64,000 bases of DNA from Cichorium intybus. Its lineage: Eukaryota; Streptophyta; Magnoliopsida; Asterales; Asteraceae. The stretch is taken from NCBI GenBank assembly GCA_023525715.1, contig CM042016.1, forward strand, positions 61,975,882-62,039,881, in the 5' to 3' direction. Shown here in pieces: positions 20,271 to 31,600 of this stretch (positions are counted from its first letter, which is position 1; the number at the start of each line of letters is the position of its first letter). A program made the translations under genes and the position numbers. Under the pieces are notes generated by a model. It made no database searches. It was not told where the DNA came from and saw nothing but the letters and a program-made list of their open reading frames with translations.

Positions 20271-21805
20271 TTTAATGCTTTTATTTATTTTCGAGCTCTA
20301 TCTTAAACTTGATTTGGTTGAACACTGCAGAACATTTCAACAATCTCCCCCTTTAGCATAACAATCTCCCCCTTATTAGATGATGGGTAAATGTTGATGG
20401 TAATCAGCACATTTGCAACGACCACTTGATCTTCGGATAGGACAATCTTCAGGTTTGACTTTGACTTTGACTTTGACTGGAGTCTGAGTCTTCATCTCTT
20501 CTTGATCACATACAGGTGTAGATGTAGTAACAAACTGACTGAGGAGGAATTCAAGTAGCTTGTCACATGGAATTGAGCTTTCACCTTCTTCGGAAACAGG
20601 AAATTCGTGTTGAAATTTTTGAATCTTCAACTTGAGCTGGCGCTTCTCGATACGATTTTTGACTACAAATCCAGTGGGTCATGGAGTTACAAACTCTCAC
20701 CATAGTTGTTCAAGGGTTATTCATCTTTGGCTCAGAATGAGACTTCTCGCAGTATCTATGTGAACCCGGAGGAACGCACTCGATTGTTTGAGTATCGGTG
20801 AACTACTCGTGGCCGTTTTGATTTTGGCCCCTGCATATCCTTGATCAAAGATATCAATGCAGTTGACAAGTCAACAAGTTAACTTGGCTCTTGGCTAGAC
20901 GTTCAATGGTATCCAAACTCTGCAGAGTGTACCATCGTAATGCCAATTTGAATCTGGTAAACTTGTTGGAGTCCCACAGCTATTGTGGTAAACAACAACG
21001 ATCGCTAACCCATTTATGTTTCATCAATGCGAGGTAATATCACATTGAATCACGAACATCTTGTTTAGAAGAAAGATTGGGTCAGGAGTGGTATGAGTGT
21101 GAAATATGTCTTAGTTACTAGAAATACCCATCGGCTAGACTCTCGAGTTGTCATAAGTCATTGAGCTCTTGAATTAGATGCTTTGTAGGTAAGAATGGTT
21201 GTTGATGCCTCACATCTACTACTAGTGTTGTAGCAGAGATCACTGACATAGAATTTCGAAATATCATCACCACTTGGTTTTAAATGGCGAATCTTCTATT
21301 TCTTGTAGCATAAGAATATAGATGGTTAAGGAAGGATTGGTGCGTGTGATAGATTATGGTACGCAATCTAACCATCGGCACAGACTTTTTAACTCTCGAC
21401 TCCGAGTGGCTTTACTCAAAGTGTCTAGAAGTTCGCGTTGCAGAAAAAACTTAGATTTGGTCAAGAAAGGTTGTGAGTGTTTCAAACTTACTACGATGTA
21501 ACAGCAAGAATCATAAGCACTTAAGTATTACCTCAACAGTGAGTGGTATTACTCGGTGCGTTGTCGGTATTTGATGATCTGACTTGAACTGGTTTGGATG
21601 TTTTGGATTTTAAAATTTTTAAGTTTTCTGAAAAAAATAAAGACATAGAAGTAAAACTATGTTTTTGGAATTTTTAAATATTTTTGTAATTTTTGTTTAG
21701 TTTTCCTTCTCCCCCTAAATTTGTGCATGGGGAAGAATTTTGAAAATTAAGAACCATGAACAAATTTAATAAAACAAAATAATGTACAGTATTTACAAAA
21801 CTGAT
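20271..21805 (-). other. Noncoding region between pol and 3' LTR of element C
   Basis: About 1.5 kb without a credible gene. A minus-strand frame of 84 codons (20630-20376) contains a Lys-Val repeat from a GACTTT repeat and has no recognisable domain. Otherwise I see only decayed sequence. Confidence 0.5.
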
Positions 21806-22671
21806 TTAATAGTCATCAAAACGTATCATCTTTAGCATAGCCACAAGCGCATCAAACCGAGCTTTTGCAAAAGGTTTTCTGAATAAGTCCGCCACATTGT
21901 TATCTGTGTTGACTGATTCCAAATGAATCAATATTCGCTCGTAGCAATCTCGAATAAAGTGAACTTTTATGTTGGACAGGATTTTTCACAATTTGGATAG
22001 CCGCCTCATTGCACAAAATATAGGAGTGTCAAGAAAGTTCATACCATAGTCAAGGAGTTGATGCTGCATCCAGATGACCTGAGAACAACAGGCCAAGGCA
22101 GCCACATGCTCAGCCTCAGCTGTAGAGGTTGACACGGTCTGCTGCTTTTTGCATTGCCAAGAAATCTGTCGGTCTCCTAATAATTGATATACAGCACTGG
22201 TGGACTTTCTGTCAATATCGCAACCTCGATAATTGCTATCTGAAAATACATAAAGATCAAATTCACGGTTCGTTGGATACCAGAGTCCTAATTTAGGTCT
22301 CCCTTTAAGGTATCGAAAGATCCGTTTGACGGCAGTTAAATGAGAGTTTTTAGGATTAGCCTGATGTCGAGCGCACTGGCAGACTGCAAAAACGATATCC
22401 GGTCTGCTTGCCGTCAAATACATTAGAGAACCAATCAGAGAACGATAGTGCGTTTGATCAACAGGTTCACCATCTAGATCTGAGGATAGCAAAGGTCGCT
22501 CAGACATCGGGGTATTTGCAGCTTTTGCGTCCTTAAATTCAAACTTCTCGAGAATATCCTCTACATATTTGGCTTGATGAAGTAGAATACCCTTTGAGCT
22601 TTGATTAACTTGTAACCCAAGAAACATTTTCATCTCACCTAACGAACTCATCTCAAACCATTTCTTCATCA
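21806..22671 (-). pseudogene. Element C pol fragment: end of RT and RNase H
   Basis: This is the continuation of C pol past insertion D. It shows FEMSSLGEMKMFLGLQV (end of RT), MYLTASRPDIVFAVCQCARH, FRYLKGRPKLGLWYP and RNase H with VFSDSNYRGCDIDRKSTS and STSTAEAEHVAALA. The block is open to about 21986. A one-base deletion at the FCDNE-like motif and a deletion of about 24 bp in the histidine-rich region then disrupt it. The remaining RNase H tail can be followed in another frame to TAA at 21806. The coding start shown near 22786 is accidental: bases above 22676 belong to the LTR of D. Confidence 0.85.
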
Positions 22672-22676
22672 CATGC

Positions 22677-22997
22677 TGTTGAGACAAAAAGAGTGGATCT
22701 GGATTCAAACAATGCGGAATAAGAATGATAAACAAGAAACACGAACACACAATATGATGAACTGATGTCGAATGATTAAAATTCAACTTAAGAACAATTC
22801 GATGTGAACTATTCTGTATGAGTGCCGTAAAGAGATTACAAAAAGTTAACCCTAATTAGGGTACAAACAAGCTATAAATACTAACACTAAGTATGGAAGG
22901 ACAGGCCCATTCCATAACCGACTACTAATTTCTTGGCACAAAATCATGCGATAAATCAGAACAGCATCTTTGACTCAATCTCATTTATGACTCAACA
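22677..22997 (-). repeat. 3' LTR of element D
   Basis: The 321-bp LTR, read on the + strand from TGTTGAGACAAAAAG to TATGACTCAACA, matches 35388-35709 apart from about ten substitutions and one single-base indel. It is preceded by the target copy CATGC (22672-22676) in C RT sequence. Confidence 0.94.
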
Positions 22998-23009
22998 ATC
23001 TCCCCCTTT
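22998..23009 (-). other. Polypurine tract of element D
   Basis: AAAGGGGGAGAT on the minus strand directly abuts the 3' LTR and serves as plus-strand primer. Confidence 0.88.
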
Positions 23010-23148
23010 GAGTCAAAATACGACTAGTCTTCATTCTTCAGGCTTCACTTTATTAGCTTGTCTATCAAATACTTTCGGAATCATGGTCAGGATCCTCTTT
23101 CGAAACTATATGTACCACTCCAACATGTCGGAGATACATGTCTTATCA

Positions 23149-26100
23149 TCAGTGGTGTTGGATCGGAGTTTGCTGGTGATGTGAAGAATGTATTCCAACA
23201 CTGGAGTTCTGTGAAGATGTTTGTCTGAAAGATAGAATATCCTTTTGATAAAATTCAAGCCCTTCCATTGAGTTGTATGCCACACTCCAATTTGAGTTGA
23301 CAATTTTTTCGATTTTATGCTTGCCAAGATTCTTGGGAGGAGGACGTCTTACACTCAAAGGAGTCTTGTCCAGAACAGCAGCGACTTCAACGTCCAACTT
23401 CGCAACTTCAAGGATATAGTATCCAATCATTCTTTTGAGATGATCGGAAAGAGGATGATACTTTTGTTCTCTCGACAAGATGTTGAACAGTGAGATCCAA
23501 TCGAATGGATTCATAAACCGTAGATCAGCAAAAGAAAATTCCATCTTCTCTTTATCATCGCCTCTGAATGCCAAAAATTTTGCGTTTCTGAATGGAACAT
23601 TAACCTCAGGAAGACGGGGAGTCAGTTGTACAATCTTCTTTAAACTCCAGGTTAAATGTTAAGAAAACGCGTTATTCAAATAAAAGGTGAACAACATATC
23701 ATTCACTTCCGAATTAGAAAGACGAGTGTCTTTGAGTTCCACGAACCCTCGAAACAAAAGTGCTTTCGCAGTCATCGGAAAGTCAAGTTGAGAGTTTACG
23801 TCGTTGCTTGTGCTATACGAGGTAACAGCTTCCATTGTGATCCTTTTATAGTGCCAGGCAGGAAATAATGACATCTGAGTTTGCAAGAGTAATTCAGCCT
23901 CTCTTTTGGCGGCTTCCTCAGCATCAAGTTTGCGAGTGAGGTTGAGGATGTCATCGATTTCCTTATCTGTAGCTTCTTTGGCAGCATTTTGATCAATGAC
24001 TTGATCTTCCAATATCTCCTTGCCTTTGCGTTTTGATGGATCTGTAGAGGATGGACCAGCATCTCCTCCAATGTTCATTCTTTTGAACCAATCGGAATCG
24101 GGGTTTTGAGAAGATTGTGTAGCCCCTTTTTCATTTTCTTTTCTGATTTTTGTAAAGGTGGTTTTGACCGGGTTGTCTTAATTCGGAATTTCTTCATTGA
24201 TCAGACTTTCTTCGTTGATCTCTTCTCCCCCTTGTTTCGGAGTGGCAACGCCTTTTGAAACACCCTTTAGTGCTGCCAGAAGATTGAACACAGGATGAAG
24301 CTTAAGGGTTAGATGTCTGCGCACCTGAGGAGTGAGAATGGGATCAGTTTCTTCAACCATTCCATGAAGAAAGGAGTCGATTTCAAATACACCGTTCTTA
24401 ACGGCCTTGCTTTGAGATACAGCCGAAGTGAGGATGGCAGACGTATGTCGGAGATCGGCCTTGAGAACCTGGATTTTGGTTTCTTTGGCGGCTAATTTAT
24501 CCATCAATTCGTTTTCGGCAGCCAAATCCTTTTTCAGTTGGTCGTATTTTGTATCCATGGAGGAGACCCATTCAGAATACTCAGTCTTTATTTCCGAACG
24601 TAAGGTAGAAAGAGCTTCTTTCTCTTTCGTCAGAGTGCTCCCAAAGTTGGAGATGACCTATTGCATCTTTTCATTGTTCTTTACATGAGTGTCTCGAAAG
24701 TCCTGTGTAAACTTGAGAACGTCTTTTCCCAACCTGTCGATAGAGTTGGCATGATTCAGCTTTTGCAATTCTGATTTCTCCATGACGGAGGAGAATTCAC
24801 GCATGATTTTAACATTTTCGGTGATTAAAGTTTCCACCGAGTCCTTGTAAGCATCCAACTGGGATTGCCAGTCGGAGATGGAGGGTTTCGCCTTGGATTT
24901 AAGAAGTAGATCCAGTTTCTCGGAGATTTCCTTGAGTTGATCAGTCACCATCGGAGCAGTTATACTGTTGGTCTTGAGTTTAACAGTTGATGGAGATTCA
25001 AGGAAATCTGAAAGTTCATCCTGGTCATCATTCAACAGGATGTCTTCATTATCTAATGATGCGTTGTCATGAGGTGAAGTCGGAATTGTAGTTTGTTTGG
25101 GTGAAGGTGGAGTAGGAATGGTTGTTTTTTTGGGTGATGGTGGAGTAGGAATGGTTGTTTGTTTTGGTGATAGAGATGGAGACTTTTGAGTGATGGTGGT
25201 TCGAAGTGGTGAGCGTTCAGGAGTTGATTGTGGGCTAGAATGAGGAGTAGTTTTTGGTGTGGAGTCAGGATTCGGCAATGATGAAGGTTTTGAAAGCTTT
25301 GCAGTGGGGATACCTTCAAGATTGTCTGTAATCGGAACATCCTGTGGAGAATTCGGAATTTGTTGAGGACCGGAATGTTCGTTTTCCGATTCGAAAGACT
25401 GGACAAGCTTCCGAACCTTCCTCAAACGTTTGGGCTGTTTTTCAGTGTCTGAGGCTGCACCCTTACCTTTTCGTTTGACCACTTTCTTTGGATTCTCAAG
25501 TCTGTCGAAAGCTTCTTGATGTGTCTGGTCAACATTACGAACACCCAATGGAGATAGGAATCTGTAATCAGCAATACATTGAACCTCCTTCGGAACTAGG
25601 TCCAACATCATGATCGGAATTGATCCAATGAAGTCGAATTCCTCCGATTTTGTGGTAGTAAATTGAGTGGTTGACAAAATCGGAATAACCGCCATGACAG
25701 AGTCGGTCATAATATGAATGTTATGTTGCTCAATAGCCCGTTCCACCACAACAGACCAAAATCGAGCACAAGATATTTAATTATGCCGGTTCCTGTAGTT
25801 AACACTCTCGACAAATTGGCTCCAGAGAATAGACCCATAATCAAGATTGATATCGTAGTAGAGTCCGTAAAAGAGAGAGTAGAAGAGCTTACTTGCACTG
25901 TCAGTGCCTGTTGTTCGTTCTGAAAAGCTCTTGAACAAGATGGTAAAAAGAAAGTTCCACAGAGGTGGTAGACCCTTCATTGTGAAGTTGGATAGTTGCA
26001 TGATGTCGCCCTTGTAGCCTAATTGGTAGAAGATCCATGGAAGAGTAACAGGCTGAAGAGAATCAGGATCAAGAATGTCATCTCGATCAGTAAACCCTAG

Positions 26101-26399
26101 CAATTTTCCAAAACGGACTTGGAAATGCGTGTCTTGATAGATCCCACTTCAAAGGTAACAACTTCATCCGCCTTGTTGTAGAATGCCGATGAGTATGCAG
26201 AGGAGAGATATACGATGGGAATCTCTGCTAATGCAGTTAGGGCTTTAGAAATCTTGGAATATTTGAGACACTTGATCATCGGCCGAAGAGCATCATTGTA
26301 CTTGGAAGAGTTAAGATCGATGATCATATTCTGATTTTGTTTTATCTTCAGCATTAGAGATGAGGAGGTATTTTCGTTTGCAGAAGATGAACCCGCCAT
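23149..26399 (-). pseudogene. Broken third frame (about 1080 codons) of element D, function unknown
   Basis: The start ATG at 26399 begins MAGSSSANENTSSS after a CT-rich leader. A one-base deletion near 26098-26103 and in-frame stops at 25777, 24658, 24178 and 23659 break what otherwise reads as one continuous protein to 23149. Approximate layout: residues 1-220, a compact region with YNDALRPMIKCLKYS and LDYGSILWSQFV blocks; 300-335, basic segments (VVKRKGKG, KQPKRLRKVRK) resembling nuclear localisation signals; 380-450, Ser/Pro/Thr-rich with three repeats of QTTIPTPPSP type; 480-720, Lys/Glu/Leu-rich, probably coiled coil; C-terminal 300 residues, mixed. I see no signal peptide or membrane segment, so 'envelope' is not supported. 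It lies where some Sireviruses carry a third gene. I do not recognise the family. Confidence 0.72.
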
Positions 26400-27829
26400 T
26401 GATGAGAGCTTGAAGAAAGATGATGAACAGAGAGAGAATTGCCTGTGCGAAGGAGATTCGAGAGAGCAGAAAGAATAATTAGGGCTACATAAAGTGACTT
26501 TATAGTGGGAGTTTTCAAACTGAGAGAGAGAAAATCCCAAGAAAAGCGTTTCAGTTTCCCAAAAGATAGCAGTGATATGATGATCCGCCCCCAAAATTTC
26601 GCTGTGCAGGCGCGTGAAAAGCGTCAAATCAGGCGAACAGGCGGTGACGTTGTAACTGACATGCGTGGGTGACGTCATGCAAGATTCAAAAATTTGCGCC
26701 TTTAAAAAATTTGTTGTCCTCGTCATAAAAAAATTGATCTTATCAACATGAAACCAGAGTTAGAAAAATCAGAGAGATTTTAGTGCAAGAGTGTGCCAAA
26801 AAAAATGAGAAATAAAGCAAATAAATTTCTGAGATATATGTGATGTCATAGAGACATAAAATCAGATGGATCTCGGGCAGCGATCTCTTCCATCGGAATC
26901 AAGAGAGATTCGGAAGTGCTTGTGTGGTTTCCCGTTGAAATACGATCAGATGATTGTTAAGAATCAATGAAAGGCTTCTTCTTATTATTGTGGTTCATTT
27001 TGGGTGGGTTGGCTTCTTCGAGATTCCGAAACGTGAGAAATGTTCGAAATCAGGAGAAGGTACTTGTTTGACCAGTGTAGTCATTAATAACAAGTAAGGT
27101 GAATGTTTCATTAGTGGCTAGGTGTGTTGTGGGAAGTCTCAAGAAAATTGAAAGCTGGATCTTATGGGTTGAAATTGCTTAGGTGTAGCAAATTTCGTAA
27201 AGATCACGCAAAAACGAACTTTGAGACTTCGCAATTTGATCCGTCAATACTTTATGGGTGATAAAGATTTTTTGGTTTCATCCGAAATTATGGTGATAAT
27301 AATTCCAAAATCATTAACACAATTGTTCTGTAACCATCAGTTGTTCAGTGGTAATTCTGAGAACCTTCATAAGGGTTACGATTATATGGAAGTGAATAAT
27401 TATGGAGAAATATTAGATTGGTATAGAATGGTTTGGGAGTCTCACAGCGCATCATGGTTTTAATGATTTGCGATCTTTGACTAGAGTTTTGAAGACATAT
27501 ATTGAATTTGGTTTAATTTCAATAATCATCAAACTTCATGAATTGGTACAGGAATAAGTAGAAAGAAATTTTCTGTCAATTCTAAGTTACAAAAAAAATA
27601 AAATAAAATAAAATAAAATTAGAAATGAAATGAAAACGGTTGACGAAAGGTGGCAGGTGTCATGATGACGCATTTAATGCTTAGGCGAAAAGGATGGAAA
27701 CGTCCAATCGTGTTGCCAATCAGCCGTCACTGCCTTAATGACGCATAATCATAGCTACAGACATCATCATTACTCCAAAAAGTAATTTAATATCCGTAAT
27801 TGGGAAGCCTAACCGGTGTCATGTTTGCC
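26400..27829. other. Spacer between third frame and antisense gene of element D; promoter region at right end
   Basis: There are about 1.4 kb. The left part is the CT-rich leader of the third frame on the minus strand. The middle is AT-rich with no convincing frame. The right part (27640-27829) is the upstream region of the plus-strand Agenet-like gene. It has TGACG motifs at 27641, 27666 and 27739 and CCAAT motifs at 27704 and 27716. Confidence 0.55.
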
Positions 27830-27837
27830 TATAAAAA
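27830..27837 (+). promoter_or_regulatory. TATA box of the antisense Agenet-like gene
   Basis: TATAAAAA lies 69 bp before the ATG chosen at 27899, so a start site about 30 bp downstream would leave a leader of about 40 nt. With the two CCAAT boxes and three TGACG motifs upstream it forms a plausible plant promoter on the strand opposite to the element's own genes. Confidence 0.6.
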
Positions 27838-27898
27838 GGAATTATTGTTAGTAGAAACAACATACACCCAAGAAAATTACCGTCAGACGATTCATCAA

Positions 27899-28306
27899 AT
27901 GGCTCAACGTCGTTACAACCGTGGTGACAAGGTCGAGGTGAAGATGCATGAAGGCGAGTATGCAGGTGGCACCTATGGTGGTGTCGTCATGGGAGTTTGG
28001 AACCACTGGTACGAGGTGAAGATGACCACACTTAAGGAATGTGAGGGTGGTGGTCCACTGACGATTCAAACCAGCTATCCCTACTTGCAGCCTGTCCCAC
28101 CAAGAGTCTTGGTGGAGTACAAACAATTTGACCTCGTTGAGGTTTGGCACAAGTGGGGATGGTGGCCGGCGGTGATTATCCACACAACTCCTCACAACCA
28201 GTTCTTGGTAGGACTGGCGGATGAGAGTCGCCTCTTCGTGCATGAGAGCGAGGTGCGGATCCACCAAGCTTTCCATCTTGGTGATCCTCACTACTATAAA
28301 CTGTAG
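27899..28306 (+). CDS. Agenet (Tudor-like) tandem-domain protein, antisense inside element D
   Basis: This is an intact 135-residue frame running against D gag and pol. The start at 27899 (MAQRRYNRGDKVEV) is the first ATG downstream of the TATA box at the right distance. The frame is open further up to a TTG at 27800, but that lies in the promoter. Two modules are visible. Residues about 6-60: GDKVEVKMHEGEY, a VVMGVWNHWYEV strand pattern and the LQPVPPR link. Residues about 65-125: FDLVEVWHKWGWWPAV, FLVGL, SEVRIHQAF. The GDxVEV...PVPP...GWW...VRIHQ pattern fits plant tandem Agenet domains, Tudor-superfamily folds known in several proteins as readers of histone tails. The poly(A) signal is at 28355. 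While D gag, pol and third frame all have several breaks, this frame has none. Role and expression are inference. Confidence 0.72.
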   Translation: MAQRRYNRGDKVEVKMHEGEYAGGTYGGVVMGVWNHWYEVKMTTLKECEGGGPLTIQTSYPYLQPVPPRVLVEYKQFDLVEVWHKWGWWPAVIIHTTPHNQFLVGLADESRLFVHESEVRIHQAFHLGDPHYYKL

Positions 28307-28354
28307 AAGGATGTTGATTTCTTTTGACGTTCTGTACTTCCTTTCTTCAGTTAT

Positions 28355-28360
28355 AATAAA
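28355..28360 (+). terminator. Poly(A) signal of the antisense Agenet-like gene
   Basis: AATAAA lies 49 bp after the stop codon in a T-rich context (TTTCTTCAG before, TGTGTCTTTCTTTTGCC after), as in plant 3' ends. Confidence 0.55.
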
Positions 28361-28671
28361 ATGTGTCTTTCTTTTGCCTTTTGTTGATTCAATATCTGTA
28401 TGTTTAAGCACAGCCAACACAAACAAAAAAAAATTAAACTAGAATTGTAAAGGTAAGAAAAAAAATTTTAAAAAGAAATATTTAAGCTAAAAATATAAAA
28501 ATAAGAAAGAAAATTTAACCAAGAAATATTTAAACAAAAAAATTTTAAACTTAAAAAAATGAGAGTAATTTGGAAAGGATAAAATATACAAAAAGGATAC
28601 TTTCGTTCTGAATCATCCTTATTCGAATTCCGATTCCGAGGTATTCCGAATTTCGGAATCAATCGGAATTT
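28361..28671. other. A-rich spacer between Agenet-like gene and pol end of element D
   Basis: Low-complexity A/T-rich sequence at 28430-28560 is followed by a short stretch with repeated CGGAAT/ATTCCGA words. I see no gene. Confidence 0.6.
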
Positions 28672-31600
28672 TCAGCTAGTATTCGGAACAGATTCAGCTT
28701 CCATCATTCCAAGACCGTGAAGTATTCTGTTAAGTGCCAGCTCGGGTGGTGCCTTGGTAAAGATCTCTGCTAACTGATCATTTGAACGAACAAAATGAAT
28801 TTCAATGTTGCCATCTTCAACATGATCCTTGATGAAATGATATCTGAGTGCAATGTGTTTGGTCTTTGAATGTTGCACTGGATTGTGGCAGATCCGAATT
28901 GCGCTTTCTGAATCACAATAAAGTGGAATACGTTTCATACTAACTCCATAGTCTCTCAGTTGGTTTTGAATCCAGATAATCTGAGAAGTGCATGAAGCAG
29001 CAGCAATGTACTCAGCTTCAGCTGTAGAAAGAGAAACACATGTTTGTTTTCTTGATTGCCAACTCACGAGTTTGCCATCTAGAAGTTGACATCCTCCTGA
29101 GGTGCTTTTGCGATCTAATCCACATCCCCCAAGATCTGCATCGGAAAAAGCTTGCACGAAAAATCCTGATCCTGACGGATACCATAGTCCAAGTGAGGTT
29201 GTCCTTTTGAGATATCGAAATATGTTCTTCACAGCAATGAGATGTGGTTCTCTGGGATTAGCTTGAAATCTAGCACAGTAACATACAGCGAACATAATAT
29301 CAGGTCGACTTGAAGTTAGGTAAAGAAGTGAACCTATCATTTGACGATAAAGAGTGATATCTGATACAGGTTTATCTAGCGAAGGAGTGAGCTTTGTTCC
29401 AAAAGCCATCGGAACTTTGACTTTAGAATCTCATTTCATTCCGAATTTCTCCAAAAGCGACTTGGTGTAAGCTTATTGATTGATGAAAATTCCTTCAGAA
29501 GTTTGTCTGATGTTAAGGCCTTGCAAGAAGTTGATTTTGCCCATTGAGCTCATTTCAAACTTAGTCTCCATCAGTTTTCGGAATTCAGCCGTTAGGCTTG
29601 GATGCATAGATCCAAAAATGATATCATCGACATAGATCTGAACAATCATTAGATGATTTCCTTCCTTTTTGCGAAAGAAGGTTGGATCGACGGAGCCTTG
29701 CTTGAATTTGGATTGCTTGAGAAAACGAGTTAGAGTTTCATACCATGCTCTTGGAGCTTGCTTCAGACCGTAAACAGCTTTATCCAGTACATAGCAAAAA
29801 TTAGGATGTTTGCTATCCACAAAGCCAGTCGGCTGTTAAACATAGACTGTTTCTTCTAGTTCTCCATTCAGAAATGCACACTTAACATCCATTTGATAGA
29901 CGTCGAAACCCTTGTGTGCCGCATATGCGAGAAAGATCCGAACGGACTCCAGTCTGGCAACTGGTGCAAACGTTTCTTCATAATCAATCCCTTCTTCTTG
30001 ACAATAACCTTTGACTACCAATCTTGCTTTATTCCGAATGACATTTCCTTCTTTGTCTAATTTGTTCCGAAATACCCACTTCATCCCGAGAACAGATGCT
30101 TTTTCCGGAGTCGGAACCAATCTCCAGACTTTGTTATGTTCAAATTCATTTAGCTCTTCTTGCATAGCTTGGACCCAGTCAGCATGATCGAGTGCAACTT
30201 TGACTGTGTTAGGTTCGATCTTGGAAATGAACGAATGGAACATGCAAAATTCCACCTTTGAAAATAATGTGGCTTGCTTTTCTTTGACTTGAGATCAAGT
30301 GAGAGCACCAGCAGATATTTCTCCGATGATTTGAGATTGTGGATGATCTTTTGTCGATTTTATCATTGGAGGATAGTTCGGATCATATTCAAGATTAATC
30401 TCTGGAATGACTTCTTCTGCTTCCGATTGTACCTCTGACTGAGTGTCCATGTCATTATTTTCAATCTCATTCTCCCCCTGGAAGTTTGCATTGGTTCCTG
30501 TATTATCAAGATTGTAGTTTCCTTCTTCGACTGTAGGTGTGCTTGTTTCTGATTCAGAAGACATATCCTCCCCCTGAAATGGTATAGAAGTCTCCCCCTG
30601 GATAGATGAATTAGAAATATTTGTTTCAGAATCTGTGATTTCAACCGGAGTGGAAGTTGGAATTGGAGCGTCGGAAGTCGGAGAGGATATCGGAATTGGA
30701 ACTTCAGAAGAGCGAGCGTTTGCATTTTCAGTCTCACTTGCTGCATTTTCTATGATTTTTATCAACTCATCGCCTTGATTATCCTTGGCTTTTGCTTCTG
30801 CTGATTTTGCATTATCCGGTTCATCGAACAAATTCATGAATTCCTCATATAGATTCATAAGAGGAATTGATGTTTTATTGGACTAAGGGAAGATTTCTTG
30901 AGATTGTGTCTCTGAATGTTTTGTTCTGGAATTATACTTGTCATCGAAGGTGACATAGTACGTTTCTTCAATCTTCCGAGATCGTTTGTTTAGAACACGT
31001 TATGCTTTGGAAGTGAGCGAGTATCCCAGAAAAATTCCTTCATCTGCTTTTTCATCCCATTTGACTCGTTTTTCCTTTAAGTTAAAAATGAAGCATTTGG
31101 ATCCGAAAACATGAAAGAATTTTACATTCGGTTTTCTCTTGTTGAGGATCTCATAAGGAGTAAGAAGAAACCTTTTGTTGATTATTGAGCGATTCTGGGT
31201 AAAACATGCTGTAGCGATGGCATCAGCCCAGAAGTACAATGGTAGTTTCGCAAAAGAGAGCATTGTACGAGCTGCTTCACATAAGGAACGGTTGCGTCTT
31301 TCCACCACTCCATTTTGTTGAGGAGTATAAGGGGCAGAGAAGTTATGAGAAATTCCTTTTCCGACGAGAAAATCGTCCAGAATCCGATCCTTGAATTCCG
31401 TGCCATTATCGCTTCTGATCATCCGAACTTGTTTTCGGAGAAGTACTTCCATTTGCTTGATGAAATTAATCATATTTGATGCAGCTTCGGATTTTTGCTT
31501 GAGAAAGAATACCCATGTGAACCGAGAGAAATCATCCACTACAACCAAAATGTACTTATTGTGAGCAACACTTTCGATTGCAGATGGTCCACAAAGATCT

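Noticed and set aside
20376..20630. 84-codon minus-strand frame in the 3' noncoding region of C
   Set aside because: It contains a Lys-Val run from a simple repeat and has no domain. It sits between pol and the polypurine tract of a decayed element.
22677..22786. N-terminal 36 codons of the frame ending at 21986 as part of C pol
   Set aside because: They are LTR sequence of D read through by chance. The border is fixed by the target copy CATGC at 22672-22676.
23149..26399. Calling the third frame of D an envelope gene
   Set aside because: I see no signal peptide, membrane span or cleavage site. Basic and coiled-coil segments argue against it.
27221..27463. 80-codon plus-strand frame in element D
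   Set aside because: No recognisable motif, promoter or conservation. It lies in the AT-rich spacer before the Agenet-like promoter.
27848..28426. Minus-strand frame of 192 codons over the Agenet-like gene
   Set aside because: It is the antisense shadow of 27899-28306. It has no recognisable domain, while the plus-strand frame has motifs, TATA box and poly(A) signal.
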